Assembly (NCBI GenBank): GCA_947500035.1
Contig: CANMQP010000016.1
Coordinates: 171,423-235,422 of the forward strand
Reading direction: 5' to 3'
Origin: an uncultured Kiloniellaceae bacterium
Lineage (GTDB): Bacteria; Pseudomonadota; Alphaproteobacteria; Kiloniellales; Kiloniellaceae
DNA length: 64,000 bases
Shown one piece after another: positions 27,866 through 37,149 of the stretch. A program made the position numbers and the translations under genes. Within the stretch, counting starts at the first letter, position 1; the number at the start of each line of letters is the position of its first letter. Under the pieces are notes generated by a model that was not told where the DNA came from, made no database searches, and worked only from the letters and a program-made list of their open reading frames with translations.

Positions 27866-28447
27866 ATGAAATTAAGCGCGTTTTTATGCTTGGCATCGTT
27901 CTGTCTTCTCTCGCCCGCCGCCGCGCAGACGCAAGGAGCCCAATCCGGAGGGACTCAGTCCGGCGCAGCTTCGGGCCACCAGGTTCTTGTCACGAAGGCC
28001 TTCAACAACTTTGAAACGATCATGTTCGCGCCCTTGAGGGTCGATCAGCGAACGCCGGCTGCGGGGGTTAAGGCGGTCTGTCATTCGGTGCAGGAGAGCC
28101 TCGACCGACTGGTCGCCAACGCCGAGGCGCGTGCCGCCCTCGCGCTGCCGGATACGCTCGAGGAGGCGCAGGCACTGAACCAGTATCTCGCGGGCCGGTT
28201 CCGGAAACTGCAGGCGCGCATGGAGCAGTCCGCCCAGCAGATTCAGTCTTCGGGGCAAATCATCGAGAGCCACTGTCCGGAACTCAGCGTGCAGCAAAAC
28301 CTGGCGCAAACCGCCATGCAGATCGCCCTCGCGCAATATACGCCGGAGGGCTGGTGCCGCGCGATGCTCGAGAAACCCCGGGAAAGCTGGAGCAGCCAGG
28401 ATCAAGACTACTTCGGCAGGTTCTGTCAGGGTGTCGTTGGGAACTGA
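27866..28447 (+). CDS. Hypothetical secreted protein
   Basis: 193 residues from ATG 27866, which begins a signal peptide (MKLSAFLCLASFCLLSPAAAQ). The longer upstream frame overlaps the previous gene and lacks a signal, so it is not used. The mature part is helical, with three to four Cys residues (VCHS, SHCPEL, WCRAM, FCQG) that could form disulfides in the periplasm. No family recognised. Confidence 0.6.
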   Translation: MKLSAFLCLASFCLLSPAAAQTQGAQSGGTQSGAASGHQVLVTKAFNNFETIMFAPLRVDQRTPAAGVKAVCHSVQESLDRLVANAEARAALALPDTLEEAQALNQYLAGRFRKLQARMEQSAQQIQSSGQIIESHCPELSVQQNLAQTAMQIALAQYTPEGWCRAMLEKPRESWSSQDQDYFGRFCQGVVGN

Positions 28448-28513
28448 CTTTCGTTTTCTATACGAATTGCTCCTCGCCTTAACGAGCCTTGGGTCTTGCT
28501 GCCTTGGACCCGC

Positions 28514-28960
28514 TCAAAGCTGGCCGGGGTTATCTTCAACCTCGCCCTGAGAGTCGAAAACAACTTCCTTCTCTTCTGAAAAGCGACCGCGTTGCTCGAA
28601 AAGCTTGAAGGCTCTGGCGGCCGCCGATGCATAGGCTTGCCAGTGAGGTTGCTTGCTGATGAACTCGACATCGGATGTGTCGTCAAGATAGGAGTCGAAT
28701 GTCTTGTGCATCAGCTCATTGAAGTCGTGGATTGCAGTCTGCTCGGCAGGTGAAAAAATAGGAGCATCAAAGTAGTCGAGATCCCCATCGGAAACCCAGT
28801 CCACCCATAGTTCCAGTGCTTCGTCCACGCCAAAGGTGGCGAGACCTTCATAAGTGGACGCGAACTCAAAGTATTCGATGAGCCTGTTCCTTATGCGCTG
28901 CTTTACCACTGTTCTTGAAACAAGCTCGGGTGCCGGCAATGGCCTCGTATCTTCCGTCAT
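28514..28960 (-). CDS. Hypothetical protein
   Basis: 148 residues, acidic and helical, without a signal peptide or membrane segment. No domain is recognised. The start is ATG in a region without a clear ribosome binding site. It is convergent with the secreted protein gene upstream and divergent from the His-rich gene. Confidence 0.5.
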   Translation of the reverse strand: MTEDTRPLPAPELVSRTVVKQRIRNRLIEYFEFASTYEGLATFGVDEALELWVDWVSDGDLDYFDAPIFSPAEQTAIHDFNELMHKTFDSYLDDTSDVEFISKQPHWQAYASAAARAFKLFEQRGRFSEEKEVVFDSQGEVEDNPGQL

Positions 28961-29143
28961 GGTGTTTTTTCGTCGAGTAACGCGGTTTCATGGGGTCAGA
29001 TTGCAAATTCGATTGCGACCCTAGGTCGCGTGGCAGGCGACGGCAATCATCATGTTTCGGTCTGTCACTAAAAGTTGACCACGTCGCGGGAACCGCGCGC
29101 CATATTTATAGCCGAAGGTCTTTTTTAGCTTTTGGGGGAAAGT

Positions 29144-29788
29144 ATGTTTCGCAAAACCACATTATCTCTGGCGCTGGCCGGCTTTGCGGCCCTGACCGCT
29201 GCGCCGGCACAGGCCAATGAATCCCATGCTCATATCGGTCATGTCATGACCAAATGGGGGGATACGCCCGGCGGGCAGGGCTTCCTGCCGGTCGCACTTC
29301 AGGAAGCCAAGATCGCCGAGACGCATGCCGGTTTCGCAGCCGCCGACCCGTCGGATCTGGAGAGCATGCATCTGCACAGCCGCCATGTTCTGCACGCGCT
29401 TGATCCTTCGGTCGAGCCCAGTGGTCCAGGTGCCGGTTACGGTGTGTTGAGAGCCACCGAAGGGACGCAGAGCCACATCGGCTTTGCGGCGGGCTCCACC
29501 GGTGCGGCCGATGCGGTGAAGCTGCATGCCACTCACGTATCCGCCTCGGCTGAAGCCGTGGTTGAGCGTACTGAAGCGGTCAAGCTTCTCATCACCGAAA
29601 TCCTCGCAGCCTCTGATGCGGCTACCGCTGCGCCTTTGATCGCGCAGATGAAGGAAAGCGTTGCCGCCATCATCACCGGCGTCGATTTGAACGGCGACGG
29701 CAATATCGGCTGGGCCGATGGTGAAGGCGGTCTGATGGTCGCGGAAACCCATATGGGTTTCATGATGGAAGCTGAAGGTCTGAAGTAG
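29144..29788 (+). CDS. Periplasmic protein with duplicated His pattern and EF-hand-like loop
   Basis: 214 residues from ATG 29144 (GGGGGAAAG ahead). The signal peptide ends near AQANES (residue 24-27). The mature part carries two copies of a 50-residue unit with histidines at fixed spacing: H61, H78, H81 and H111, H128, H131, each starting in THAGF or SHIGF. Further copies of the short motif are SHAHIGH at 27-33 and ETHMGF at 201-206. DLNGDGNIGW (181-190) looks like an EF-hand calcium loop. No family is recognised; metal binding is an inference. Confidence 0.6.
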   Translation: MFRKTTLSLALAGFAALTAAPAQANESHAHIGHVMTKWGDTPGGQGFLPVALQEAKIAETHAGFAAADPSDLESMHLHSRHVLHALDPSVEPSGPGAGYGVLRATEGTQSHIGFAAGSTGAADAVKLHATHVSASAEAVVERTEAVKLLITEILAASDAATAAPLIAQMKESVAAIITGVDLNGDGNIGWADGEGGLMVAETHMGFMMEAEGLK

Positions 29789-29812
29789 TTAAACCCTCTG
29801 GGTTTTCATCGG

Positions 29813-31069
29813 TCAGGCGAAGATCCGGTCTACGATCTCCGCGGCGCCTTGGGCGCCGTGTTCGGCGCGGATTGCTTCGCCCAGTTCTTCGGCGCGTGCG
29901 CGGGTGGCCGGGGCGTGGGCTTCGTCCAGCGCCTGCGCAAGACGCACGGCGGTCAGGCGTTTTTGCGGGAGCGGCGCCGGGCCCACGCCAAGCGCTTCGA
30001 TGCGCCGTCCCCAATAGGGTTGATCGACGCCCAAAGGGCAGAGAACGCTGGGACGGCCCCAGCGTAGGCCTTCATGTGTCGTGCCCGCGCCGCCGTGATG
30101 CACCACTGCCGAACAGCGGGGGAAAAGCCAGGAGTGAGGCGCCCGTTCAAGCACGTGGATGTTACGGCTCTCGCCAAGGTCTCCCAGCCCGCCCCAACCC
30201 GTAGCCAGGATGCCGCGTCGGCCGCAAAGTTCAAGGGCGCCGGTCACCGCCTGGGTGGTGCGTTCGACGTCGCTGGACGGCATGCTGCCGAAGCCGATGT
30301 AGACAGGTGGCGGTCCCGAATCCAGGAAGCGCGTGAGATCTTCCGGGGCTGCCCAGTCCTGTTCGGCTTCGCTGAACCAGTAACCGGTGATTTCCTCGCG
30401 GGGGCCCCAGTCGGCGGGCCTGGGCTGGATGTGGCGGCTGTAGCCATGCAGGCGCAGCAGTATCCGCCCGGCCGGGTCGTAACCGGCAAAGAAGTCGCGC
30501 GGGTAGGGTGTCGAGAGGCCGAGAGTCTGCTCGCGCCAGCGTTTTTGAAAGCCCACTTGACTCCAATAGGTCAGCCAGCCGAAGGCTCTGTGGCTCAGTC
30601 GGTTTGCGAAGCCTCCAAGCTTCATGCCCGGCAAGAGAAATTGCGGGAATTCGCGGGTTTCAACGAATCCCGGCTGCAAGGTCGTGGGGATCGCCGGGAT
30701 CCGCAGGGCTTCGGCGATATGCTGCGCCGCCCCGCTCTTGGGGTGATAGATCAGTAAATCAGGTTTGGCCTCGCGCGCCACTTCCCAGGTCTCGTCGAGC
30801 AAACTGCGCATCAGTGGCCTGAATTGGCGCCAGGCGCGGATCTTGGCCGTGAAGCTGGCGAGTGCCTCCTGAATTTCCGGCGACTCGAGCAAGGCCCGGA
30901 TATCGATCGAGAGCGGTGCAGGCGTGAGGCCGGCCGTTTCGATCATCTCATCGAAGTCTCGCGAGCAGGAGAGCGTGACCTCGTGTCCACGGGCTCGGAA
31001 CGCCTGCCCGAGAGCGACATAGGGCTGAACGTCGCCGCGCGAGCCCATGGTAAAAATCAAAATCTTCAT
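29813..31069 (-). CDS. Glycosyltransferase family 1, UGT-like
   Basis: 418 residues in the GT-B fold. The N-terminal MGSRGDVQPYVALGQAFRARGHEV is the acceptor-domain signature of the sterol glucosyltransferase/macrolide glycosyltransferase branch. The C-terminal block APHSWLFPRCSAVVHHGGAGTTHEGL and PLGVDQPYWG is the UDP-sugar-binding region. It transfers a sugar to a lipophilic acceptor, identity unknown. No biosynthetic partners are nearby. Confidence 0.88.
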   Translation of the reverse strand: MKILIFTMGSRGDVQPYVALGQAFRARGHEVTLSCSRDFDEMIETAGLTPAPLSIDIRALLESPEIQEALASFTAKIRAWRQFRPLMRSLLDETWEVAREAKPDLLIYHPKSGAAQHIAEALRIPAIPTTLQPGFVETREFPQFLLPGMKLGGFANRLSHRAFGWLTYWSQVGFQKRWREQTLGLSTPYPRDFFAGYDPAGRILLRLHGYSRHIQPRPADWGPREEITGYWFSEAEQDWAAPEDLTRFLDSGPPPVYIGFGSMPSSDVERTTQAVTGALELCGRRGILATGWGGLGDLGESRNIHVLERAPHSWLFPRCSAVVHHGGAGTTHEGLRWGRPSVLCPLGVDQPYWGRRIEALGVGPAPLPQKRLTAVRLAQALDEAHAPATRARAEELGEAIRAEHGAQGAAEIVDRIFA

Positions 31070-31142
31070 CCGGCCACTTTAAGTGCCGTCGTGGCGATGG
31101 CCAAAGCTAAGATTGTGATCCGTGAACTATCTGGTTTGCGAA

Positions 31143-31865
31143 CTACAGCCGTTGCGGAAAAACGCGTGGCGCCAGGGCGGACTGAAACCAGAGAATGTAG
31201 CTGTAGATACTGTAGACCGGCAGGCCGGTCGCGGCGCGCACATCCGCGGCGAAGGGCACCATGTTGGTGCATTCCAGAACGATCGCACCCACATCCGGGT
31301 TTGCCCCGGCGAGTTCGCGGGCGGCATCGATCAGATCCAGGCGGCTGGCTTCGATATCCAACGTCTCCTCGTTATCGAGGATGACCCGGCTGAACTCGCG
31401 CAGGCCGTCGGTCCCGATGACAGGCGTGTCGAGCGGTACACGGGCCGCCTTCAGGTGATCGTCGGAGAGACTGTCGCGGGAGATGGTCAGAATGCCGCAG
31501 CGCTTGTCCGGCGGCAGCAGGCGGTTGACCATCTCGACCTGCATAAGAGAAGAGGTTGCTACCGGCACACCGCAAGCCTCGGCAAGCTGGTCCTGAAAGA
31601 GCGAGAGGAAACCGCAGTTGGTGGTGATTCCATCGGCGCCCTGGGCCACCAGAGCCTTTGCGTCGGACAGGAAGGTATCGAGCAAACCTTCTGCCCGGTT
31701 TCGCACCACCCGGTCCGGCGAGGCGCCGCTGACCACCTTGTAATGGACTGGGAAGGGCCAGGTCAGGGCGTTACACATATCTCCCTGAATACGGGGGAAC
31801 CGGGTTTCCAGCATCAGGATACCCACGCTTGCGCCATACAGGCTTTTTCCGCCTTTGACTTTCAT
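31143..31865 (-). CDS. Asp/Glu racemase-superfamily protein
   Basis: 240 residues from ATG 31865; the longer open frame overlaps the GntR gene and is not used. The two catalytic Cys positions of the superfamily are visible: TTNCGFLS and VLECTNM. Racemase/epimerase, decarboxylase and isomerase members exist. It is downstream of the GntR gene on the same strand and opposite the ThDP/enolase/D-amino-acid genes, so it may supply or convert an enantiomer for that pathway. Confidence 0.82.
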   Translation of the reverse strand: MKVKGGKSLYGASVGILMLETRFPRIQGDMCNALTWPFPVHYKVVSGASPDRVVRNRAEGLLDTFLSDAKALVAQGADGITTNCGFLSLFQDQLAEACGVPVATSSLMQVEMVNRLLPPDKRCGILTISRDSLSDDHLKAARVPLDTPVIGTDGLREFSRVILDNEETLDIEASRLDLIDAARELAGANPDVGAIVLECTNMVPFAADVRAATGLPVYSIYSYILWFQSALAPRVFPQRL

Positions 31866-31911
31866 ATCCGTCTTACGCTTCTCGTGTCTTTGGGCTTTGC
31901 CCTGTTCCGAA

Positions 31912-32634
31912 CTAACCTTCTGTGCCTGCGGCAAGCGGACTTCCCGCCAGCGGACCCTGCAGGTCGGGCAGGTAGAGGGCCGAATAGCCCGCGCGGGCAT
32001 AGGCGATGATCTGGTCCAGGCGTTTTTCGATATGGCCGCGCAGAATGCGGCGGCAGGCCTCGGCATCGCGCGCGGCCAGCCGGGTCAACAGCTGCCGGTG
32101 TTCGCCGCGCGTGACCGAGATTCGCTGTTCCATATCGAACCAGCGGACAAAACGGATCCGGGCGTTGATGTTGCGCAAGCGTTTTACCAGCTCGTTGTTG
32201 CCTGACAGGCCGACCAGGGTTTCGTGAAAGTGCTCGTCGTAAGCGACCAGTTCCTTTGCGCTTTTGCCTTCATAATTCTGGCCGTTGGTCCTGAGGTCTT
32301 CATGCAGGGCTTCGATATCCTCGTCACTGGCACGTTCGCAGGCGAGGGTGATCGCAGCCTCTTCCAGGATCACGCGAAGCTCGTAGAGATTAAAGATCTG
32401 CTGCGGATCCAGGGCCCGGCAAAAGAATCCCTTCCCGGGCTGAAAGACCAGAAGCTCCTCAGCCACCAGACGGTTAAGGGCCTCTCGGACCGGTGTGCGG
32501 CTGGCACCGAGCGACTTCGCCAGGGTGCCTTCATTGATTCGTTCATCCGGTTTGATAGCGTAGCTCGCGGCCAGTTCCCTGACCGCATCGTAGATACGAT
32601 CGACGCTTGCCGGGTTCACGGTTTCACCGGGCAT
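31912..32634 (-). CDS. GntR-family regulator (FadR type, FCD domain)
   Basis: 240 residues. The winged helix-turn-helix is in residues 8-75 (EGTLAKSLGASRTPVREALNRLVAEELLVF), followed by the helical FCD ligand domain with metal-ligand histidines (DEHFHETLVGLSGN, TRGEHRQLLTRLAARD, LRGHIEKRL). It is divergent from the ThDP gene, with the palindrome at 32775 between them, so it is the likely regulator of the catabolic island. Confidence 0.9.
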   Translation of the reverse strand: MPGETVNPASVDRIYDAVRELAASYAIKPDERINEGTLAKSLGASRTPVREALNRLVAEELLVFQPGKGFFCRALDPQQIFNLYELRVILEEAAITLACERASDEDIEALHEDLRTNGQNYEGKSAKELVAYDEHFHETLVGLSGNNELVKRLRNINARIRFVRWFDMEQRISVTRGEHRQLLTRLAARDAEACRRILRGHIEKRLDQIIAYARAGYSALYLPDLQGPLAGSPLAAGTEG

Positions 32635-32774
32635 TTATGCTCCTCCCGCCAGCTTCCTCAGCACGGGTTTACGGGCCTGCAGCTGCCGTATCGCTCCAAT
32701 GCCGGAGCCATTTTTCGCCAGCCGCCGGAAAGTTATCGCACCTGCTTGACTCTCGTGCAACGCAAATCATACAG

Positions 32775-32788
32775 TCCTGTATACAGGA
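32775..32788. promoter_or_regulatory. GntR operator candidate (TCCTGTATACAGGA)
   Basis: A perfect 14-bp palindrome between the divergent GntR and ThDP genes, 80 bp before the latter's start. GntR/FadR-family sites are typically short palindromes of the TGTATACA type. Confidence 0.6.
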
Positions 32789-32867
32789 AAATATGCAGGG
32801 ATGCGCGCAGGCGAATTCTCTGTTTCCCGGGGACGAGAGGCGTCTTCCAACTTTACGGGTGATTGGC

Positions 32868-34565
32868 ATGACTGCAGGTGGAAATGAGCTGACCGGCGCC
32901 GAGGCGATGGTGCGGATGCTCCAGGCTCATGGCGTCAAACATATCTTCGGGCTCTGCGGTGATACAACTTTGCCGCTCTACGACGCGCTCTTCCGTCTCG
33001 ATCACGGGATTGAGCACATTCTCACCCGCGATGAACGCCATGCCGCCTATATGGCCGACGCCTACGCGCGGGTGTCGGGCAGGGTGGGGGTATGCGAAGG
33101 GCCGAGCGGCGGCGGCGCGACCTATATCCTGCCGGGACTGGTCGAGGCCAACGAATCTTCCGTACCGATCCTGGGGATCACGACCGACGTCTCCGTCTCG
33201 GCGCGGGGGCGCTACCCGTTGACTGAGTTGGACCAGAACAGCCTCTTTCGTCCGCTCACCAAATGGAACACTGTGATCGATCAGGCAGAGCGTCTGCCCG
33301 CCATGGTGCGCTCCGCCTTTCGGGCCATGACGACGGGACGGCCGGGTGCGGCACATATCGGCCTGCCGTTCGACGTACAGAAAGCCGCGGTGTCCGAGAG
33401 CGAGATCTGGGCACAGCCGGAACTGGGCAGCTATCCGGCCTGGCGGGCCGGTCCGGCGCTTCAGGCCGTCGAGCGGATGGTCGAGGCGCTGCTGTCAGCT
33501 AAAAACCCCATGGTCATCTGCGGCGGCGGGATCGTGATCTCCGGAGCGGAGAGCGAACTGCAGGGCTTCGCCGAGGCACTGAACATGATCGTGGCCACGA
33601 CCATCAGCGGGCAGGGCAGTTTGGCCGACAGTCATCCGCTTTGTCTCGGTGTCGTTGGCAGTAACGGCGGCGTCCCTGAGACCCGAGAGGTGATCGAGGA
33701 AGCCGATCTGATCCTCTTCATCGGCTGCCGCGCCGGTTCGGTGACCACCGAGCGCTGGCGTTGTCCCAAACCCGGCCAGCGGATCCTGCATATCGATGTC
33801 GATCCCATGGTGATTTCGGCCAACTACGAGACCGAGGTCGCCTTGAACGGCGATGCGCAACTGGCCCTCCGCATGGCGAACGAGATTCTGGCCAGGTCAG
33901 GCGAAAAGCGTGATTTCGATGGCGCCGCACGGATCGCCAAAGCCAAAAAGGTCAAGTTTGCCGACTTCGAAGAACGGGCCGCCAGCAACGATTCGCCGAT
34001 CCGGCCCGAGCGGGTGGTCGCGACGCTGGGCCGCTTGCTGGATGACGACGCGGTCGTGGTCGCCGATCCGGGAACGCCCTGTCCGTTTTTCTCGGCCTTT
34101 TACCAGAACGGGAAATCCGGACGGCAATTCATCACCAACCGCGCCCACGGCGCCCTGGGCTATTCGGCCGCAGCCGTGCTCGGAGCATACTACGGAAGGC
34201 CGGGCGCGAAGTGCGTGTCGGTGATGGGTGACGGCAGTTTCGGCTTCACGGTTGGCGAGTACGAAACTGTGATGCGCAAGAACCTGCCGATCACCTATGT
34301 GGTCTTCTCGAACTCGGTCTTCGGCTGGATCAAGGCGGGGCAAAAGAGCGGCTTCGGTGAGCGTTACTACTCGGTCGATTTCTCCCGCAGCGACCACGCC
34401 GGCATCGCCGCAGCTTATGGATTGAAAACCTGGCGGGTCGAGGATCCCGCGGATTTGGAGGGCGCGATGCAGGCCGCATTGGAGGCGGACGGCCCAACCC
34501 TCGTCGACGTGATTGCTCAGCCGCTACAGGACGCGAATGCGCCCGTCAGCGAGTGGGTTGCATGA
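32868..34565 (+). CDS. Thiamine diphosphate-dependent enzyme (acetolactate synthase-like)
   Basis: 565 residues from ATG 32868; earlier in-frame ATGs run through the operator and are not used. Three-domain ThDP fold: the catalytic Glu region DERHAAYMADAYARVSG near residue 50, the middle domain with MVICGGGIVISGAE, and the cofactor-binding GDGSFGFTVGEYETVMRKN followed by VVFSN near 450-480. Decarboxylases, lyases and synthases share this fold; the substrate is not evident. Its stop overlaps the next start by 4 bp (ATGA), so translation is coupled. Confidence 0.86.
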   Translation: MTAGGNELTGAEAMVRMLQAHGVKHIFGLCGDTTLPLYDALFRLDHGIEHILTRDERHAAYMADAYARVSGRVGVCEGPSGGGATYILPGLVEANESSVPILGITTDVSVSARGRYPLTELDQNSLFRPLTKWNTVIDQAERLPAMVRSAFRAMTTGRPGAAHIGLPFDVQKAAVSESEIWAQPELGSYPAWRAGPALQAVERMVEALLSAKNPMVICGGGIVISGAESELQGFAEALNMIVATTISGQGSLADSHPLCLGVVGSNGGVPETREVIEEADLILFIGCRAGSVTTERWRCPKPGQRILHIDVDPMVISANYETEVALNGDAQLALRMANEILARSGEKRDFDGAARIAKAKKVKFADFEERAASNDSPIRPERVVATLGRLLDDDAVVVADPGTPCPFFSAFYQNGKSGRQFITNRAHGALGYSAAAVLGAYYGRPGAKCVSVMGDGSFGFTVGEYETVMRKNLPITYVVFSNSVFGWIKAGQKSGFGERYYSVDFSRSDHAGIAAAYGLKTWRVEDPADLEGAMQAALEADGPTLVDVIAQPLQDANAPVSEWVA

Positions 34566-35728
34566 GCGAAACGGGGGGCAGGGACATGACGCACCAAAAC
34601 ATGACGCATCAGAAAGACAGCATCGAACGCATGACCGTTTGGCACGCGGCGTTGCCGGTCCGCTCGGCGCGTGATCACGGCAGCGGCCTGGTAGCCGATA
34701 AAGTCGATGTTGTGGTGATTCGTTTGGAGACCGCAAGCGGGGCTTTTGGCTTCGGGGAGGCCTCGCCCTGGGCGGTCTTTACCGGCACCGCCGAGGCGAC
34801 CGCGGCGGCCCTGGACCGCTACATCAGGCCCGTGGTCCTGGGGGCGGATCCGGCGGATATTCCGCTGATCATGGCGGACGCGAACCGAGCGATCGCCGGT
34901 CACACGGAAGCCAAGGCGGCTCTGGAAACGGCGCTGCTGGATTGCCGCGGCCGTGCCATGGGACTGCCGGTCTGGGCGCTGCTCGGCGGCCGGTACCGCA
35001 AAGAGATCCCACTGTCGATATCCCTGGCCAACCCGGACTTCGATGCCGACATGGACCTGCTGGACAAAGTCTGGGCAGGGGGCATCCGCATGATCAAACT
35101 CAAGACCGGCGTTCAGAGCCACGCTTTTGACATCGAGCGGCTGGAGCGCTTGCGCAAGGCCTATCCCGAACTCAACATCCGGGTCGACTACAATCAGGGC
35201 CTGCAGCCTTTCGGCGCGCTGCGCAGGCTCAAGGATGTCGAGCAGTTTAAGGTCACCTTCATCGAGCAACCGGTGCCTGGCTGGAATCATGAGGCCATGG
35301 CCAGGTTCACTGCCGCGCTGGAGACCCCGATTCTTGCCGATGAAACGGTTTTCTCACCGGGGGATGCGCATAAAGCGGTTAAAGGACGACTCTGCGATGC
35401 GATCTCGGTGAAAATCATGAAAACCGGCGGCCTGCGCCGGGGTATGGAGGTGGCGGCGATCGCCGAATCCGCCGGCATGCCCGCTTACGGCGGCGATATG
35501 TTCGAGAGCGGGCTCGCGCACCTCGCGGGAACCCATATGATCGCCGCCGCGCCTAACATTTCGCTCGGGTGCGAGTTTTATCAGGCCCGCTGGTATCTGG
35601 AAGAAGACATCCTGCGTGAACCCTTTCCCTGCGATAACGGCAAGGTTGCAGTCCCGGAGGGGCCGGGTCTCGGATTTGATGTGGATCTGGAAAAACTTGC
35701 TCACTACGCCGCAGATACAAGACAGTAA
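34562..35728 (+). CDS. Enolase-superfamily enzyme, muconate-lactonizing (MLE) subgroup
   Basis: 388 residues. MLE-subgroup residues are in place: K179-x-K181 (IKLKTG), D209 (RVDYN), E235 (FIEQP), D260-E261 (ADET) and K284 (SVKIMKTGG). This pattern gives two-base epimerisation, cycloisomerisation or dehydration of a carboxylate. It is coupled to the ThDP gene and followed by a D-amino-acid dehydrogenase and TRAP genes, so an amino-acid or proline-derivative epimerase is a reasonable guess, not a proof. Confidence 0.84.
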   Translation: MSETGGRDMTHQNMTHQKDSIERMTVWHAALPVRSARDHGSGLVADKVDVVVIRLETASGAFGFGEASPWAVFTGTAEATAAALDRYIRPVVLGADPADIPLIMADANRAIAGHTEAKAALETALLDCRGRAMGLPVWALLGGRYRKEIPLSISLANPDFDADMDLLDKVWAGGIRMIKLKTGVQSHAFDIERLERLRKAYPELNIRVDYNQGLQPFGALRRLKDVEQFKVTFIEQPVPGWNHEAMARFTAALETPILADETVFSPGDAHKAVKGRLCDAISVKIMKTGGLRRGMEVAAIAESAGMPAYGGDMFESGLAHLAGTHMIAAAPNISLGCEFYQARWYLEEDILREPFPCDNGKVAVPEGPGLGFDVDLEKLAHYAADTRQ

Positions 35729-35834
35729 CGCTTGCGCTCCACGAGTGCCGCGTTCAAGCTCAATGGTTGGTGCGATCCTACGAGAAAAATTCCGGGTTGG
35801 GGGAGATACAAGACGTGAGGGGACGTGACGCAGG

Positions 35835-37106
35835 ATGACCGGGGCTTCGACACATAACGCCGCCGCCGCAAGGAAGGTGGCCGTTATCGGGGCTGGAATC
35901 ATCGGCGTCTCGACGGCTGTCTGGCTGCAGCGCAGTGGCTGTGAGGTCACCCTGATCGATCGGCTTGGGCCAGGCGAAGGAACGTCCTACGGCAACGGAG
36001 GAATCCTGGCGTCCTGTTCGGTTGTCCCGGTGACGGTACCCGGGTTGCTCCGCAAGGTGCCCTCCATGCTGATGGACTCGAACTCGCCGCTGTTTCTGCG
36101 TTGGTCTTACCTGCCGAAACTCCTTCCCTTTCTGCGGCACTATCTCTCGCACTGCTCGGCGGAGGAGACCACACGCATCGCGTCAGCATTGAGCGCCGTC
36201 ATTGGCGACAGTCTGGAGCAGCATCAGGCTTTGGCGAAGGGTACAGGTGCAGAAAAGTGGCTCGTCCCATCCGACTATCTCTTCCTCTATGACGACCGCA
36301 GCAAGTACGAGGCCGACAGCTTCGGTTGGGGGCTGCGCAAGGCGAACGGCTTTTCCTGGCAGGAGCTGGATGCCGATGCGTTCAAGGCCTACGATCCGGT
36401 CTTTTCCGAAGATCTGAAATTTGCGGCCTGCCTCTCCGGCCATGGCCGTATTGCCGATCCGGGACGCTACGTCAAAGACCTGGCCGAATGGGTCGTGAAG
36501 AATGGTGGCCGCAGCATCAAGGCGGACGTGACGGACTTTCGGAAAGAAGACGGTGCTGTAAGCGGAGTCGTGACAGATCAGGGTGTGATCGCGTGCGATT
36601 CAGCTGTCGTCACCGCCGGTGTCTGGTCGGGCCCACTGGCGAAGAAACTCGGAATGAACGTGCCGCTGGAGAGCGAGCGGGGCTATCACGTCGAGCTGAT
36701 CGAACCCAGTGTCATGCCGCGCTCGCCGGTGATGGTCGCATCGGGAAAATATGTTGTCACACCCATGGACGGCCGTCTGCGGGTGGCGGGTCTGGTGGAG
36801 TTCGGCGGCCTTGATGCGCCGGCCAGCCGCAGACCTATCGAATTGCTGCTTGAGAATATTTCGAAAGCGATACCAAACTTGACCTGGAAGGAAACCCGGG
36901 AATGGATGGGCCACCGGCCCGCCGTTTCGGATTCCATTCCGGTTATAGGCGAGGCCCCGGGTCTCAAGTCGGTCTTTATGGGATTTGGTCATCACCATAT
37001 CGGCCTGACCGGGGGACCGAAAACCGGGCGCGTTCTTGCCGGATTGATTTCCGGCGATCGCCCGAATATTGATCTTTCGGCCTACGCGCCGGCGAGATTT
37101 GCGTGA
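35835..37106 (+). CDS. FAD-dependent D-amino-acid dehydrogenase-like oxidoreductase
   Basis: 423 residues of the DAO/DadA family. The FAD-binding VAVIGAGIIGVSTAVWLQRSGCEVTLIDR is at residues 15-43, followed by the GTSYGNGG motif. The C-terminal FGHHHIGLTGGPKTGRVLAGLISG is the cofactor-contacting end. DadA-type enzymes oxidise D-amino acids to 2-oxo acids and pass electrons to the respiratory chain. The 2-oxo acid could then be handled by the ThDP enzyme two genes upstream. Confidence 0.86.
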   Translation: MTGASTHNAAAARKVAVIGAGIIGVSTAVWLQRSGCEVTLIDRLGPGEGTSYGNGGILASCSVVPVTVPGLLRKVPSMLMDSNSPLFLRWSYLPKLLPFLRHYLSHCSAEETTRIASALSAVIGDSLEQHQALAKGTGAEKWLVPSDYLFLYDDRSKYEADSFGWGLRKANGFSWQELDADAFKAYDPVFSEDLKFAACLSGHGRIADPGRYVKDLAEWVVKNGGRSIKADVTDFRKEDGAVSGVVTDQGVIACDSAVVTAGVWSGPLAKKLGMNVPLESERGYHVELIEPSVMPRSPVMVASGKYVVTPMDGRLRVAGLVEFGGLDAPASRRPIELLLENISKAIPNLTWKETREWMGHRPAVSDSIPVIGEAPGLKSVFMGFGHHHIGLTGGPKTGRVLAGLISGDRPNIDLSAYAPARFA

Positions 37107-37149
37107 CTGCGGCTGACGTGAGGGCCGCCAATAACAGGGAGAACAGACC

